Counted from the first letter of the stretch, positions 1 through 8,271 are shown. The stretch is 17,637 nucleotides of DNA from Russula earlei (GCA_025769875.1 JAGFNK010000956.1:1-17637); one strand, 5' to 3'. Numbers and translations: made by a program. Notes: generated by a model not told the origin, from the sequence alone.

Positions 1-1625
1 TGCTTTTGCTGCCTTGGCGACGTTGTCGGTAATGCTTCTTCGATTATCTCTACGGTGGGAGATTCGGATGTGATGTTGGTTGTGTCAGCAGCGCGTGCAC
101 GAGTCATTTCGCGTTTCGGTTTCGAGGGACAGTCGCGGGCTAGGTGTCCTCGAAGGGAGCAGTGGAAGCATCTTCCTTCTTCTCTGTGTTTCTGTTTTTT
201 GGCTTCGGTGACTGCTTTGCGAGCGGCGCCTGCGCTGGTGTCCATTGTGTTCGGGTCGCATGGTGGAAGTAGTGGGCGTGCGGGTGTGGCGTTGCCTTGA
301 TTGTTCCCGCGGTTGGCCCATGCCAAGTTGACTAGTCGTGCCCAGGGCCTGTTGTTCTGGGGTTGATTGGGGTTGCGTCCGCACGTGCTGGAATGGTCGG
401 ACAGGATTGTGCGTTTGTGCATCCAGACCTGTGGTGCTTCTGTGCTGCTGCAACCCAGTCCACGAAGGATGGTGGGGTCTTCGAGATCGAGGGCACGATT
501 CGACCAAGGATCGTGGGAGTCCCCACGCGAATAGCCTCATGACTGTCGGTTCGTCGACGTCGAGGTCCCGCATGTCTGGCCAGCAATTGGAATTCAGATA
601 TATAGTCGTCGAGTAAGCCATCCTTCATCTTTAATTCCTTCAGTCGGTCTTGGGCCTTCTCGTGTTCCGCGTAGTCGGTGAACGCGCGTCGGAACTGCTG
701 TCGCATGGCCTCCCATGCTGTCAGCCCAAGTGGGATATTAGTAGGGTCGTTTTGTACATCTTCGAGCCACTGGTCCATGGCTTCGAGCCATCCTTCGACT
801 TTGGGTCCTTTCATCAATGAGAGAAAGTATGCACACTTCTTGATGGGATCCCTAGCAATCTTACTGTCATGGTTCATGGACATAAACCTGTTGAACGTGA
901 CCAAAAATGCATGTGTGCGCGCGCGGTCGCCATTGAAAAAGTCGGGGGGAATTCCCTCGAGTTTTCCGTTGTCGGGACCGCGTGCGTTGTGGTCACGGTC
1001 TGCGTGCATGTCGTAGTTGTCAGGGTCAGGGTCGGGGTCGGGACTCGGGGGTTGTATTCCACGGCCTCCCATTCCGAGAAATGAGGCGCGAGTGGGGGGT
1101 TGTTGCCATTCCGGATGAAGCGGGTTGTGGCTGGACCGGGTTGGGGTCAGCGGCGGCGACGAAAATGTTCGTTGTTGTCGTTGGTTCGAGCTCCATTGGA
1201 GCGTGAGTGACGGGGGCTGGGCCTGGTGTCGGGGCACGGCTCGGAGCTCTGGACCTAGGGAGAGGCGTTCCTGAGGCTGTCAGTGTGGCAATATTAATGC
1301 CTCGGAGAGGACTTTGCTGAAGCCTAAAGGCTGGGCGAGCGATGCGCGTCGCTTCCCACGTATCTCCGCGCCTTTCAATTTCGAACCAAAGGCCGTAGAG
1401 GTGGCTGAGGGCTACCTTGGCACCCATCCAGTTGGCATAATAGCCGGTCCATGGCACACTATCTTTCTGTATGGTGTAAAATTTGACACCATCGTCGAAC
1501 ATGGTTATGCTGGGGACATTCTTCTCTTGATCAGGCAATAGTTTAAAAGGGCACTTGAGGGCAGCCAGTCCTTCAATGGTTGGGACTTGGTACCCTTTGG
1601 TCTTCCAGTCTCGAGTTGTAGTCAT
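1..1625 (-). pseudogene. gag: degenerate gypsy-type gag (capsid domain plus CCHC zinc knuckle)
   Basis: Gag forms the particle that packages element RNA. The likely start is the ATG at 1625 (MTTTRDWK). The first part, to about 1100, is in one frame. The capsid-like region, about 1040 to 570, is in a second frame; it begins near GIPPDFFNGD and includes WEAMRQQF and DDYISEFQLLARHA. A short piece near 570-500 (DEPTVMRLFAWGLP) is in a third frame, then WVAAAQKHH returns to the second. The zinc knuckle CFHCSLRGHLARDC (CX2CX4HX4C) at about 175-130 is in yet another register. At least four frame changes are therefore needed, which points to decay, not programmed frameshifting. A DPDPDPD run lies near 1020-1040. 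The region continues beyond base 1. Confidence 0.8.
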
Positions 1626-1686
1626 ATTGGAAGAAATCAATATATTTCTTGGTGAGCGTGTGGTTCGGGGTCAAGGGTTCAAGTGG

Positions 1687-1698
1687 TAAGCTTGTTCT
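1687..1698 (-). other. candidate self-primer binding site of the gypsy element
   Basis: Two nucleotides inside the LTR edge the element reads AGAACAAGCTTA. There is no TGG to pair with a tRNA CCA end. Its exact 12-nt complement, TAAGCTTGTTCT, lies in the LTR at 1974-1963, just where transcription should start relative to the TATA box. This matches the arrangement known for Tf1/sushi elements, in which the 5' end of the RNA folds back and primes its own reverse transcription. The complementarity is seen; the use as primer is inferred. Confidence 0.55.
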
Positions 1699-1700
1699 AA

Positions 1701-2192
1701 TGTCACCGACTGGGGGCGGTGTCGCTGACAAATCGTTTCACGTGCGAGACGTACGCAGTGAGTCGAGCAAGACGACGAGTTCTCGCGAGAATTGGGGATC
1801 TCGGTGACAACACAGCAAAGGCTAGTGTGTACCACGGAGTGGAGAGACAACGGATAAGTCTTCGCGTTCGAAGACTTAGAGAGTAAGAGAAGTTTCTGAG
1901 CCGATTGCTTGACTCCCTGCAAGCCTACAGTCCCGAAGCTAGAATCCAGTGATATTCACAAGAGAACAAGCTTAGGGCTTGTTCTCTGCTACTGACAGGT
2001 TTATATAGACAATTATGCCCTATATCAAATAGTAGACATGAGGTAGCAACGAGACAATCGAGACTGGAACACGCTGGAATGTAATGGTACATGCGAGGCT
2101 AAGTGAGTCATATGAACGCGTGGGAATCATGAGGCTGTCCGGGTAGGCTTGTCCGGTTGCTGGTTTGGTCCAAGGGACCGGTATCTGTGACA
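1701..2192 (-). repeat. 5' LTR of the gypsy element
   Basis: The edges are TGTCAC at 1701 and GTGACA ending at 2192, an inverted 6-bp terminus typical of LTRs (TG...CA). In element sense it starts TGTCACAGATACC, followed at once by a small palindrome (GGTCC, CTT, GGACC). A TATA box lies at 2007-2000, giving a U3 of about 215 nt and an R-U5 of about 270 nt. An 11-bp perfect inverted repeat with a 5-nt loop lies at 1961-1987 near the expected RNA start. The right edge is supported independently: the Myb-gene reading frame loses its family similarity exactly there. The second LTR is outside the window, so identity and age cannot be judged. Confidence 0.75.
2000..2007 (-). promoter_or_regulatory. 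TATA box of the gypsy LTR
   Basis: In element sense the sequence is TATATAAA, the best core-promoter match in the LTR. About 26-33 nt downstream lies TAAGCTTGTTCT (1974-1963), the sequence complementary to the putative primer-binding site, which is where the RNA should start if the element self-primes. Confidence 0.6.
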
Positions 2193-2712
2193 GACTCCAT
2201 AGCCTTGCAATGTGACCAGCCCTTGTTGCAGTACTTCTTGGTGCTTGGTTTTTTCTGCTAAGGTCAGATGTTGTTAAAGAAGCAGGAGTTATACACACAC
2301 CTTGACTAAATCAGCCCACTGCCCCTCCATTTCTAACCCTACATCCACTCCTTTCTCATCATCCCAGGGAAACCCAGACTGTAACTTGAGGAAGGTGATG
2401 ATACTGTATTTGGTCTTCAACTGTTGAATGGCGTCAGCATTGAGGGAAGGGATGCAGAGGACAATACAGCACCCTGTTCCATTTTGTTTTGCATGTGCTC
2501 CCAGTCTTGATGCCACCCTTCTCATGAAGGGGGTTGATCTGAGAGGCCACGTTGTTGAAGATGTGGTCCTTGAACATAGAGTTGGAGGTCATTTTGTCCC
2601 TATGCTCCAAAAGAAAATCTAAAAAGGCCACTTGATCCTTAGTTGTCCATGTGGTGTTACCATCTGCTTGACTTTCTCCCACAGAAGAATCAGAGGCTGA
2701 GCGGGTCTGCAT
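2193..2712 (-). pseudogene. Myb/SANT-like DNA-binding protein gene, truncated by gypsy LTR
   Basis: Start ATG at 2712 (MQTRSASDSS). Exon 1 2712-2473 (80 codons), intron 2472-2421 (52 nt, CTGAC branch site, ACAG end), exon 2 2420-2301 (40 codons), intron 2300-2255 (46 nt, CTGAC branch site), exon 3 from 2254. All exons join in phase 0. The product follows the fungal Myb/SANT-like (Myb_DNA-bind_3 type) pattern: WTTKDQVAFLDFLLEH, then TCKTKWN, LKTKYSII, FPWDDEKG, WADLVK and KKYCNKGW. After about 140 residues the frame enters the LTR at 2192 and runs another 28 codons to a TGA at 2110-2108, giving a chimeric tail. The natural C-terminus is lost. Such genes are often carried by PIF/Harbinger transposons, and this one lies inside such a remnant. 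Confidence 0.8.
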
Positions 2713-2984
2713 GTATGATGGGGGTACCGAACAAAGGAGGTATGGAGGGAGGAGGGGATTAAAAAAAAGGTGAGAGAAAAACGCATGCATACATGGAAAA
2801 AGACAACGGAGGGAAAGTCCCGAACAAAGCCAAGTACTGACTCCCAAGTCAACTCTGAGTATGTGGACATCTAACTTCACACATGTGAATATGCAATCAC
2901 AAGAAGTGAATTTGCAAATCTGGTGGGAAAGAGCTCATAATTATAACTAAAAAAATTATAATTAAAGAAACTCGTATTAGTTAA

Positions 2985-3088
2985 TCAAGTTATTGTTCAT
3001 CACGCCTGTGACTCCTGTCACCCCCAGAAAATACCGAAATCCAAGTTCAAGTTCAAGATTCAAGAATTCTCGGTTGGTAAATGGGGCC
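2985..3088. repeat. terminal repeat of the Harbinger-like family (copy 1)
   Basis: About 100 bp that match, in inverted orientation, the left end of the element at 6041. The shared parts are the GGCCCC end, ACCAACCGAGAATTCTTGAA, three short CAAGTT/CAAGATT units, and a CCTGTCAC-type tandem repeat. A further shared island (GCATATTCACAT on the minus strand) occurs about 100 bp further in. TTA at 3089-3091 is the likely target-site duplication. The paralogous segment at 13078-13080 also has TTA at the corresponding place but lacks the element. Confidence 0.7.
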
Positions 3089-3091
3089 TTA

Positions 3092-3191
3092 GTCACTTCA
3101 GGCATGGTGCAACTCACTCGACTCACAGGCGAAAGCTCATCAGCGTGGGTCTGGGGTAAGGTGATCGTCCGGAATTACCCACGGGCCGGCA
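3092..3191 (+). repeat. diverged segment A, paralogous to 13081-13196
   Basis: Shared blocks with the later copy are TCACTT, a CATGGT start, ACAGGCGAAAGCTCA(T/C)CAG, and GGTGATCGTC(C/T)GGA followed by TTACCCACG and GCC(G/A)GC. Overall similarity is moderate, with indels. In both copies a frame opens MV and contains TGESS, so it may be the start of an old gene, but I cannot name it. Both copies lie upstream of a GFA-domain gene in the same orientation. Confidence 0.55.
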
Positions 3192-3888
3192 GCTCGCCGC
3201 TCCTCTCTGTTTCACTTAACGGACGAGGTCCGTAACCTACCACGCATCAGTAGTGAGGTGTCCGTCGCCTGTTCTGTTCTTCCCTGCAGGTGATTTCGCT
3301 TCCTAACTTGCCCCAGTGATAGTAATTCCTCAATTGCAATCACCCCCCGTCGAGGAATCCTTGAACTACCACGGGATCCGTGATTAACATGTGTCCAAGG
3401 CTGACTTATTTTTTTTATTTGCACACCCCATATTGCAGACATGACAAGTCAAGCACGTCACCCGAGGCCGATGATACGACGTGGGCAGAGTGCTCCTTTG
3501 ATGGAGGATGGAGAACGATAGGGAACCCAGCTGCCATTGTACGGGAGAGTTGGGCACATTAGCAATGTAGGTGAAGCTATCTTCTCAGTGGTGGTGAGTG
3601 ATGTGCGTCTCTTGCTTGCTTCTTGTGATGATTGTCTTGCCTGTCAAAGTTTGTTGGATGGATTCATAATGTATTATGCACTGGCGTCTTTGCGCGCATC
3701 TTTATCACAGATTCAAAGTGAGCCTGTGTTCGAAGGACTACATCGCTGTCAACACGCACACACTCCAGACCACGGTCAGCTCGGCATGTCAGTCCGCATC
3801 TCTCCCTAGCCTACATTATAAGCTGTCGGCATGAAATTCGACGTGATCTGTTACACTGTTACATGATTTTGGCGTCATATTGTGACCC
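3192..3888. other. no supported gene
   Basis: I see no frame with convincing codon usage, no recognisable domain and no RNA gene. A T8 run lies near 3409-3416. Open frames here are short and begin at non-ATG codons or inside a frame without family resemblance. The stretch may be eroded duplicate sequence belonging with segment A. Confidence 0.5.
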
Positions 3889-4481
3889 ATGTTACTGACG
3901 GCATGCCTCACATTAGCTGCAGCGCACCCGCTTGAGGACATTTCCTGCTCCACGCTCAAGCCCGAGTCGTCCGAATCCCCGCTTCCGACATGTCATGTTA
4001 CGGTGCAACTCGTTCGCTCTCCATGGCCGACGGATTCCCAGCTGCCCATGCAGGACGTGATCTTTGCGCTGTTTGACACGCTACCGAGTCACACGAGTAG
4101 CATGACGTCGTCACATCTCCGAGACGAGGATAGCATTGGTGAGTGGCACAATTACGAACGACCACAGACACACGCCTATCATGCCAGGATACACGAACTG
4201 GGGGATGTCATGCTGCGCCCTTTGCTACGTGGATTCGTATCATCCGAGAAGGTGTCTTACACTCTTGTTCCCCCTCTGCCATCCTATCACTCTGCACCTT
4301 CTGTTCTACCAATTTCAGCATCATCTACACCGTCAATACAAGCTCATCCCAAATCTGCCCCGCCCTGTGTGTATCGGTGACCAATCCGGCCACTGTCACA
4401 GCCGTATGTCTTCCTAGCAACGGCACCTCCCCCGCAACCTGTGCGCTTGTGCCTTGGGACTCGTCGCTGTGGCCATGCTAG
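3889..4481 (+). other. possible small secreted-protein gene, unresolved or decayed
   Basis: An ATG at 3889 opens MLLTACLTLAAAHPLED, which resembles a short signal peptide, and stays open to a good donor (GTGAGT) at 4139 with a plausible acceptor CCAG ending at 4188. In another frame, about 4300-4481, the sequence reads as a cysteine-containing exon (IIYTVNTSSSQICPALC, then NPATVTAVC and SPATC) with C- or G-ending codons like host genes. I could not join the two parts in one frame without an extra, weaker intron. It could be a real multi-exon gene or a remnant. I do not recognise the product, and the stop at 4479-4481 overlaps the start of the GFA gene. Confidence 0.25.
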
Positions 4482-5307
4482 TCGAGCTCAAGGGAAGCTG
4501 CCACTGCAGCTCAGTCACTTTCACAGTCCAGTCGGGCACACCCGTGCCGTATATGTTTTGTATCTGTTCCATCTGCCGCAAGGTGGGGTGTGCAGGCGGA
4601 TCGATCAATCTCGGAGCGCACGCAGAGACCCTTCGCATCACCAAGGGAAGGGAGAACATTTCGTACGTACGAGTGATTGCAGTTTTCATCCATCCCCGCT
4701 GTGGAATAGCTGCTGACGGTTCGTGCGTGCCGTTATGTTGTTGTGCATGGGGGGAGAACAGGATATACAACGCCGTGTTGGACCTTGGCACGCCGCAGGA
4801 AAGCCGGGCCAAGTCGGAGCGTCACTTCTGCTCGAAATGCTCGGCGATGCTTTGGCTGTGGGACGAGACCTGGTGCGCACCGACCGGCACCCACATTTGC
4901 ACCTCCTTTGACATGATGGCGTGGTCTTTCGATCTCGCATAGGCCAGAGCTGCTGCATCCTCACGCATCTGCCATCGATGAGCCAGAGCTCAAGGCGCCC
5001 GAAGAGATGGTGCGTGCCAATCGGCTTGATGCCTCCCTCCCCTGTGTTTGATGTGGACGGGATCTGTATTGTGTAGACAGCGGCCATGAAGAACTCGGCA
5101 CCAGTGTGGGTGCGCCTGCCCGAGGGCAAGAAGATCGTTTTTAAGGAGTACCCTGGCCTCCCTGGACGCGGACTGCCACTGGCCGCAGTGAGAGTTGTTG
5201 GGTTGGCTGGACACATTTGCAATTTCGCCGTTCTAGCTTATCGTGGTGGCCTCACTTTCAGCGATGGAGATCTGATTTGCCCTAGTGTTGATCCTCCCAT
5301 TCGATGA
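4475..5307 (+). CDS. GFA-domain (CENP-V/Gfa-like) zinc-binding protein
   Basis: GFA-fold proteins bind zinc through conserved cysteines; the family is named after glutathione-dependent formaldehyde-activating enzyme, but most fungal members have no proven reaction. Start ATG 4475. Exons 4475-4662, 4762-4872, 4943-5009 and 5077-5307; introns of 99, 70 and 67 nt with donors GTACGT, GTGCGC and GTGCGT. The joined frame gives about 198 residues. Family cysteines are visible: C9 and C11 (SCHCSS), C29, C31 and C34 (CICSICRK), C86 and C89 (HFCSKC). WLWDETWPELLHPHASAID and VRLPEGKK also fit the family. Gly after CHC is Ser here. Beyond EYPGL (about residue 150) the tail is not family-like. A further intron (about 49 nt, GTGAGA to TTCTAG) would give another end, so the C-terminus is uncertain. 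A decayed paralogue lies at 15530. Confidence 0.8.
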
Positions 5308-6040
5308 TTTTCACAAGGCCGACTTGCAACCATGCCATGCAGTGTATTAGTTCGCACGTCCCTGGACGGCCTCCACGCTGGCAAACCTGGCTTTTCATTC
5401 CAAACAATGTAACGGTCATAGCTGATTGTAGCGAGCCGGAACCGGGCACGCTGATTTCGTTGGGGTAAGTCCAAGGGCAGAGTGATCAAAGGGAATCGGT
5501 AAGGCAAGCCCTACAAAACCGCAGACGCGACGCGCTCGTGAGATGAAGGACAACATCTGACAAAGGACGGGGTCACAAAGGCAGACGAAATGAGTAGAAA
5601 ACACGCTGAGAGATCTGTAATTCAGAGAGTATCTAGGGATGTATATGCAGATTAATATTTGTGTGTAGGAACTCTCATTAATATCTGGAATTGCAGCTGT
5701 TCATGAGCCCAAATTCCACACGCCTGCCCTGCCAGTGACCTCCTGGTGTCCATTCTTGTTCACTGTTGGCCATCAAAGCACATGACCTTTGAAATTTGAT
5801 TGTTTTCTTTCTTCTTTGTTTGACAAAACGTCCTCTTTGGTACATTCTCTAGTTCACTTACATCAGATGGATGTACATGTAGTTCTTACTTTCAAAACAG
5901 TGAAAGTACAAGCCATTATTTATCTTATCTACTGATAACATTGGCTTATGTTGGGCCAGTTTCCCCAAGGGTCACATGTTGTCATAGTGGGGAGAGGTAG
6001 GGCAGTTGCATAATATCATCGCTACAGGTTAGATTACTTA
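5308..6040. other. intergenic, no supported gene
   Basis: The stretch is AT-richer from about 5600 onward, with pyrimidine-rich runs near 5800. I found no gene, tRNA or terminal repeat. The last bases, 6013-6026, carry a 14-bp sequence repeated at 6550-6563, and TTA at 6038-6040 is the target of the following MITE. Confidence 0.5.
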
Positions 6041-6563
6041 GGCCCCTTTTACCAACCGAGAATTCTTGAATCTTGAACTTGAACTTGGATTTCGGGATTT
6101 TCCGGGAGTGACAGGAGTGACAGGAGTGATGTAAGTGATATGATGTATATAATAAATTAATATGCATTTGTTTTTGTTGTCATTTGCATATTCACATATT
6201 TGGGGTTACACATGATGTGTCAGCGTCAAACTCGGAGTCGAGCAGTCCAACTCAAGCTCAACATCTGGGTGCTTGCAGCCCCATTTTCACCAGAGCTGCA
6301 CATACAAAATTTGCACAAAGATGTGCACCCACACATTGGTGACACATATTCTGCCTTAATGACATGCTTGCAATACCCCACTTGGAAGGAGTGGAAGGAA
6401 GGGTTAGAAAAAATATTTTACATATCACATGTAAACCCAGCAAATCACACCAGAAAATAACTCATATTTGAAATAGACTCATATTAGTTTATTATGTCAC
6501 TTACATCACACCTGTCATTCCTGTCACTTGATTCCACAGACTGAGGGCGATATCATCGCTACA
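6013..6563. repeat. 14-bp direct repeats flanking the MITE
   Basis: ATATCATCGCTACA occurs at 6013-6026 and again at 6550-6563, about 25 and 20 bp outside the visible MITE. Similarity stops at the ends of the 14 bases. A target duplication of this length does not fit Harbinger elements (3 bp), so the origin is unclear. Confidence 0.5.
6041..6529 (+). mobile_element. Harbinger-like MITE, right end truncated
   Basis: The left end GGCCCCTTTTACCAACCGAG, preceded by TTA, and the next 100 bases match the terminal repeat at 2985-3088 in inverted orientation. From 6108 the tandem GTGACAGGA units and GATGTAAGTGA match, as an inverted repeat, the right part ending at 6527 (about 34 bp, few mismatches). 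The outer 65 or so bases of the right terminal repeat are absent, so this copy is truncated. It has no Myb gene. An 82-residue frame from ATG 6212 has no recognisable domain and is probably incidental. The MITE lies just beyond the 3' end of the broken F-box gene. Confidence 0.65.
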
Positions 6564-6731
6564 CGAAAGAAACTTCAACAGATGAGTGTTTCCACATAAC
6601 ATGAGCTGTGTTTTGCATTGGATTCAAAAGACGAGATCTGTACAGCGACAAGGGTGCTTGGAGTCAGGTAATAACAATCGCACAGAAGGTAGATGATATC
6701 AGATGCTGATTAGATGGGGAGCGTAAAGAAC

Positions 6732-8014
6732 TCATCGACGGGTCCTCTCCCAACGATGGACAGCCACAGGGTGACCAGAGAGGTTTCGCGTAGCGACAAA
6801 TCCTTCAATATATTTCGGAACTGATCCTAATGGCTCGAGGCCCTTCAAGAAGATGTTCTGGAGCGCGGGTAAGACTTCTGTTACTCTTTCTCCCGCGAGC
6901 TCTTGCAACGCTTGGCAGACATATGGCGCAACTTGATGGGTTAGGCGTAGATCCTTCAGAGCAGTAAACGGGGCCATGAATTCCAGCCATTGAGTGGTTT
7001 CCTATGCCATTTCTCCAGTGTGATCGAGGAATATCATCATCCACGATGTCGAGTTGTACCAAAGTGGAGAGAAAGGGAAAGGATGGGCTGCAAACCTGGG
7101 CCAGCGATGCAAGCTGCGAAATCCAACTCTCTGCACCTGATTCTTAACGAGAGGTCCAGTAAATTGTGATGATTCTCTGTGAATTGTGAATTGGATTGCA
7201 TGATCGAAAGTGTGCACGGTTGCTCTGTCACATGAATTGAACGATTCGACTTGACTGATCAACCGGTGGAGTTGTGGGAGGACAAAGTCGATGTCCATGA
7301 AGAATATTACGGAGAGTGTGGTGAGAAGGGGAGACTCGATTTGGGCCAGTAAGTCCTCCAAGTACTCGTGAATGCCTTTGAATTCAAGTCGGGTGAGAGC
7401 AGGGAGGACAGAGCGTGCGAGCGGAGGTGGAGGTCGACTTGCCGGATATAGAGGGGATTCGAATCCAAGGTAAAGGGTTTCAAGTCTGGACAAGACTGAC
7501 AGGGCGGTGCCCAAATCCTGGGGAGAAATGTAACCAGAGTTGGGAATATCCCAAAGGGAAAGATCGACAAGTTGATTGGAGGACAAGAGTAGTTTAGGGA
7601 TTTCTGGAAATGGACAATTGTCCAACCAGAGTTGTCGCAGAAGTGGGGTGGATCCGCCCAAGAACAAATCCGGAAGGGACGACACAGCATTTTTTGGTAC
7701 CCAAAACTGCAGAAATGACAGCTCCGGGAAAGGTTTCTGCATCGCTGCTGCGAGTCTTTCCCATTCTGATGTTGGAATGCCAAGCAAGTCGATTTGACAT
7801 ATGCGATGGTGATGCTCCAACTTGAGGGCAACAGCTACGTTTTCCCAGGAGAACGACAAGTCAGAACTATAGCTTATCTCCACAGGCAAGGCTGGCCAGA
7901 TGTCAAGCATCTCAGACATCGGTCTCTTTCCTACGTACTCAAGTCGCAGGTTCAGGCGACATGGCGATGCAAACATGACATGTCGCCATCTTTGACATAC
8001 ATGGACCAATTTAT
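6732..8014 (-). pseudogene. F-box protein gene, 3' part, interrupted by copia
   Basis: F-box proteins select substrates for SCF ubiquitin ligases. This part starts mid-gene at the copia insertion and reads KLVHVCQRWRHVMFASP, then WPALPVEI and a leucine-rich body, typical of large basidiomycete F-box families. Besides the insertion there are three apparent frameshifts. One is near 7150-7165 (before LSLRIRC). One is near 7118-7125 (between CRELD and QLASLAQVC). One is near 7000-7008 (between SHWRNGI and TQWLEFMAPFTALKDL). The C-terminus is ALQELAGERVTEVLPALQN to RTRR with a TGA at 6734-6732. The 5' part is at 12789-12901. The gene is dead by both insertion and indels. Confidence 0.8.
8010..8014. 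repeat. target-site duplication TTTAT, left copy
   Basis: TTTAT here directly abuts the left LTR, and TTTAT at 12789-12793 abuts the right LTR. Removing one copy plus the element restores a continuous F-box reading frame (GWHK followed by LVHVCQRW), which confirms the insertion boundaries. Confidence 0.95.
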
Positions 8015-8262
8015 TGTAGTGAATACTCAGTCTTATTGTAGAAGACTGTATTAAGGAGTGTTCTAACCTGTAGCAAATACTAAAGGAGTAATCAGTTACG
8101 TGTGCGAAGTAAATGAGTGTGTGACTGACCTCAGTCTTATTGTAGAAGACTGAGGGACGAGAAAATTCCGTAAAACGAACTATATACATTTGCGCTTGTT
8201 TGTCACGTGCCACGTGAGCACATGACTGACTCGTCACGCTGTGGCTGGCCACAACTCCAACA
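8015..8262 (-). repeat. copia 3' LTR
   Basis: In element sense it runs from TGTTGGAG to CTACA. It differs from the other LTR only at 8020, 8208 and 8214. Two copies of a 23-bp unit (8026-8048 and 8130-8152) each form a hairpin with stem CAGTCTT/AAGACTG; the second extends to a 10-bp stem CCTCAGTCTT/AAGACTGAGG. The element-sense loop includes CAATAA, a possible weak polyadenylation-type signal. A TATATAG motif near 8181-8187 could serve as TATA box. Confidence 0.95.
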
Positions 8263-8271
8263 CGCCCCCTC
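8263..8271 (-). other. polypurine tract of copia
   Basis: In element sense GAGGGGGCG directly precedes the 3' LTR (TGTTGG). This is the expected place for the primer of plus-strand DNA synthesis. The pol stop codon TGA at 8272-8270 overlaps it. Confidence 0.75.

Larger units (their letters stand above)
1..2192 (-). mobile_element. Ty3/gypsy-like LTR retrotransposon, 5' part only
   Basis: The element points left and leaves the window at base 1, so pol and the 3' LTR are not visible. Seen in order from the right: a 492-bp LTR (1701-2192) bounded by TGTCAC and GTGACA, a candidate self-primer binding site 2 nt inside the LTR, and a gag region with a capsid-like domain and a CCHC zinc knuckle. 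Assignment to Ty3/gypsy rests on the gag type and zinc knuckle, not on pol. The right LTR edge falls inside a Myb/SANT-like gene. GACTC at 2193-2197 would be one copy of the target duplication; the other lies outside. The gag reading frame is broken several times, so this copy is defective. Confidence 0.8.
2193..3088 (-). mobile_element. PIF/Harbinger-like transposon remnant carrying the Myb gene
   Basis: The right end is a terminal repeat whose outward edge reads, on the minus strand, GGCCCCATTTACCAACCGAG, preceded by TAA. The same end is present at 6041 (GGCCCCTTTTACCAACCGAG, preceded by TTA). TWA targets and GGCC-type ends are hallmarks of PIF/Harbinger/Tourist elements, and those elements carry a Myb/SANT protein gene, as here. 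No DDE transposase is visible. The left end is missing, apparently removed or displaced by the gypsy insertion at 2192. Subterminal sequence holds CAAGTT/CAAGATT repeats and GTGACAGGAGT-type repeats. Superfamily assignment is inference from ends, target and cargo. Confidence 0.6.

Noticed and set aside
1993..1997. TGACA as the outer end of the gypsy LTR (giving a 297-bp LTR)
   Set aside because: It would leave the TATA box outside the LTR. GTGACA ending at 2192 gives a longer inverted terminus and coincides with the point where the Myb gene loses similarity.
3035..3070. Short CAAGTT repeats as a CRISPR-like array or microsatellite
   Set aside because: They are three imperfect units inside a transposon terminal repeat and recur at the same place in the second copy.
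4454..4474. Upstream start for the GFA protein
   Set aside because: The codon at 4454 is TTG; the ATG at 4475 gives the usual start before the ELKGSCHC-type motif.
6212..6460. 82-residue frame inside the MITE as a gene
   Set aside because: No recognisable domain, no partner in the related copy, and it lies between the element's terminal repeats.
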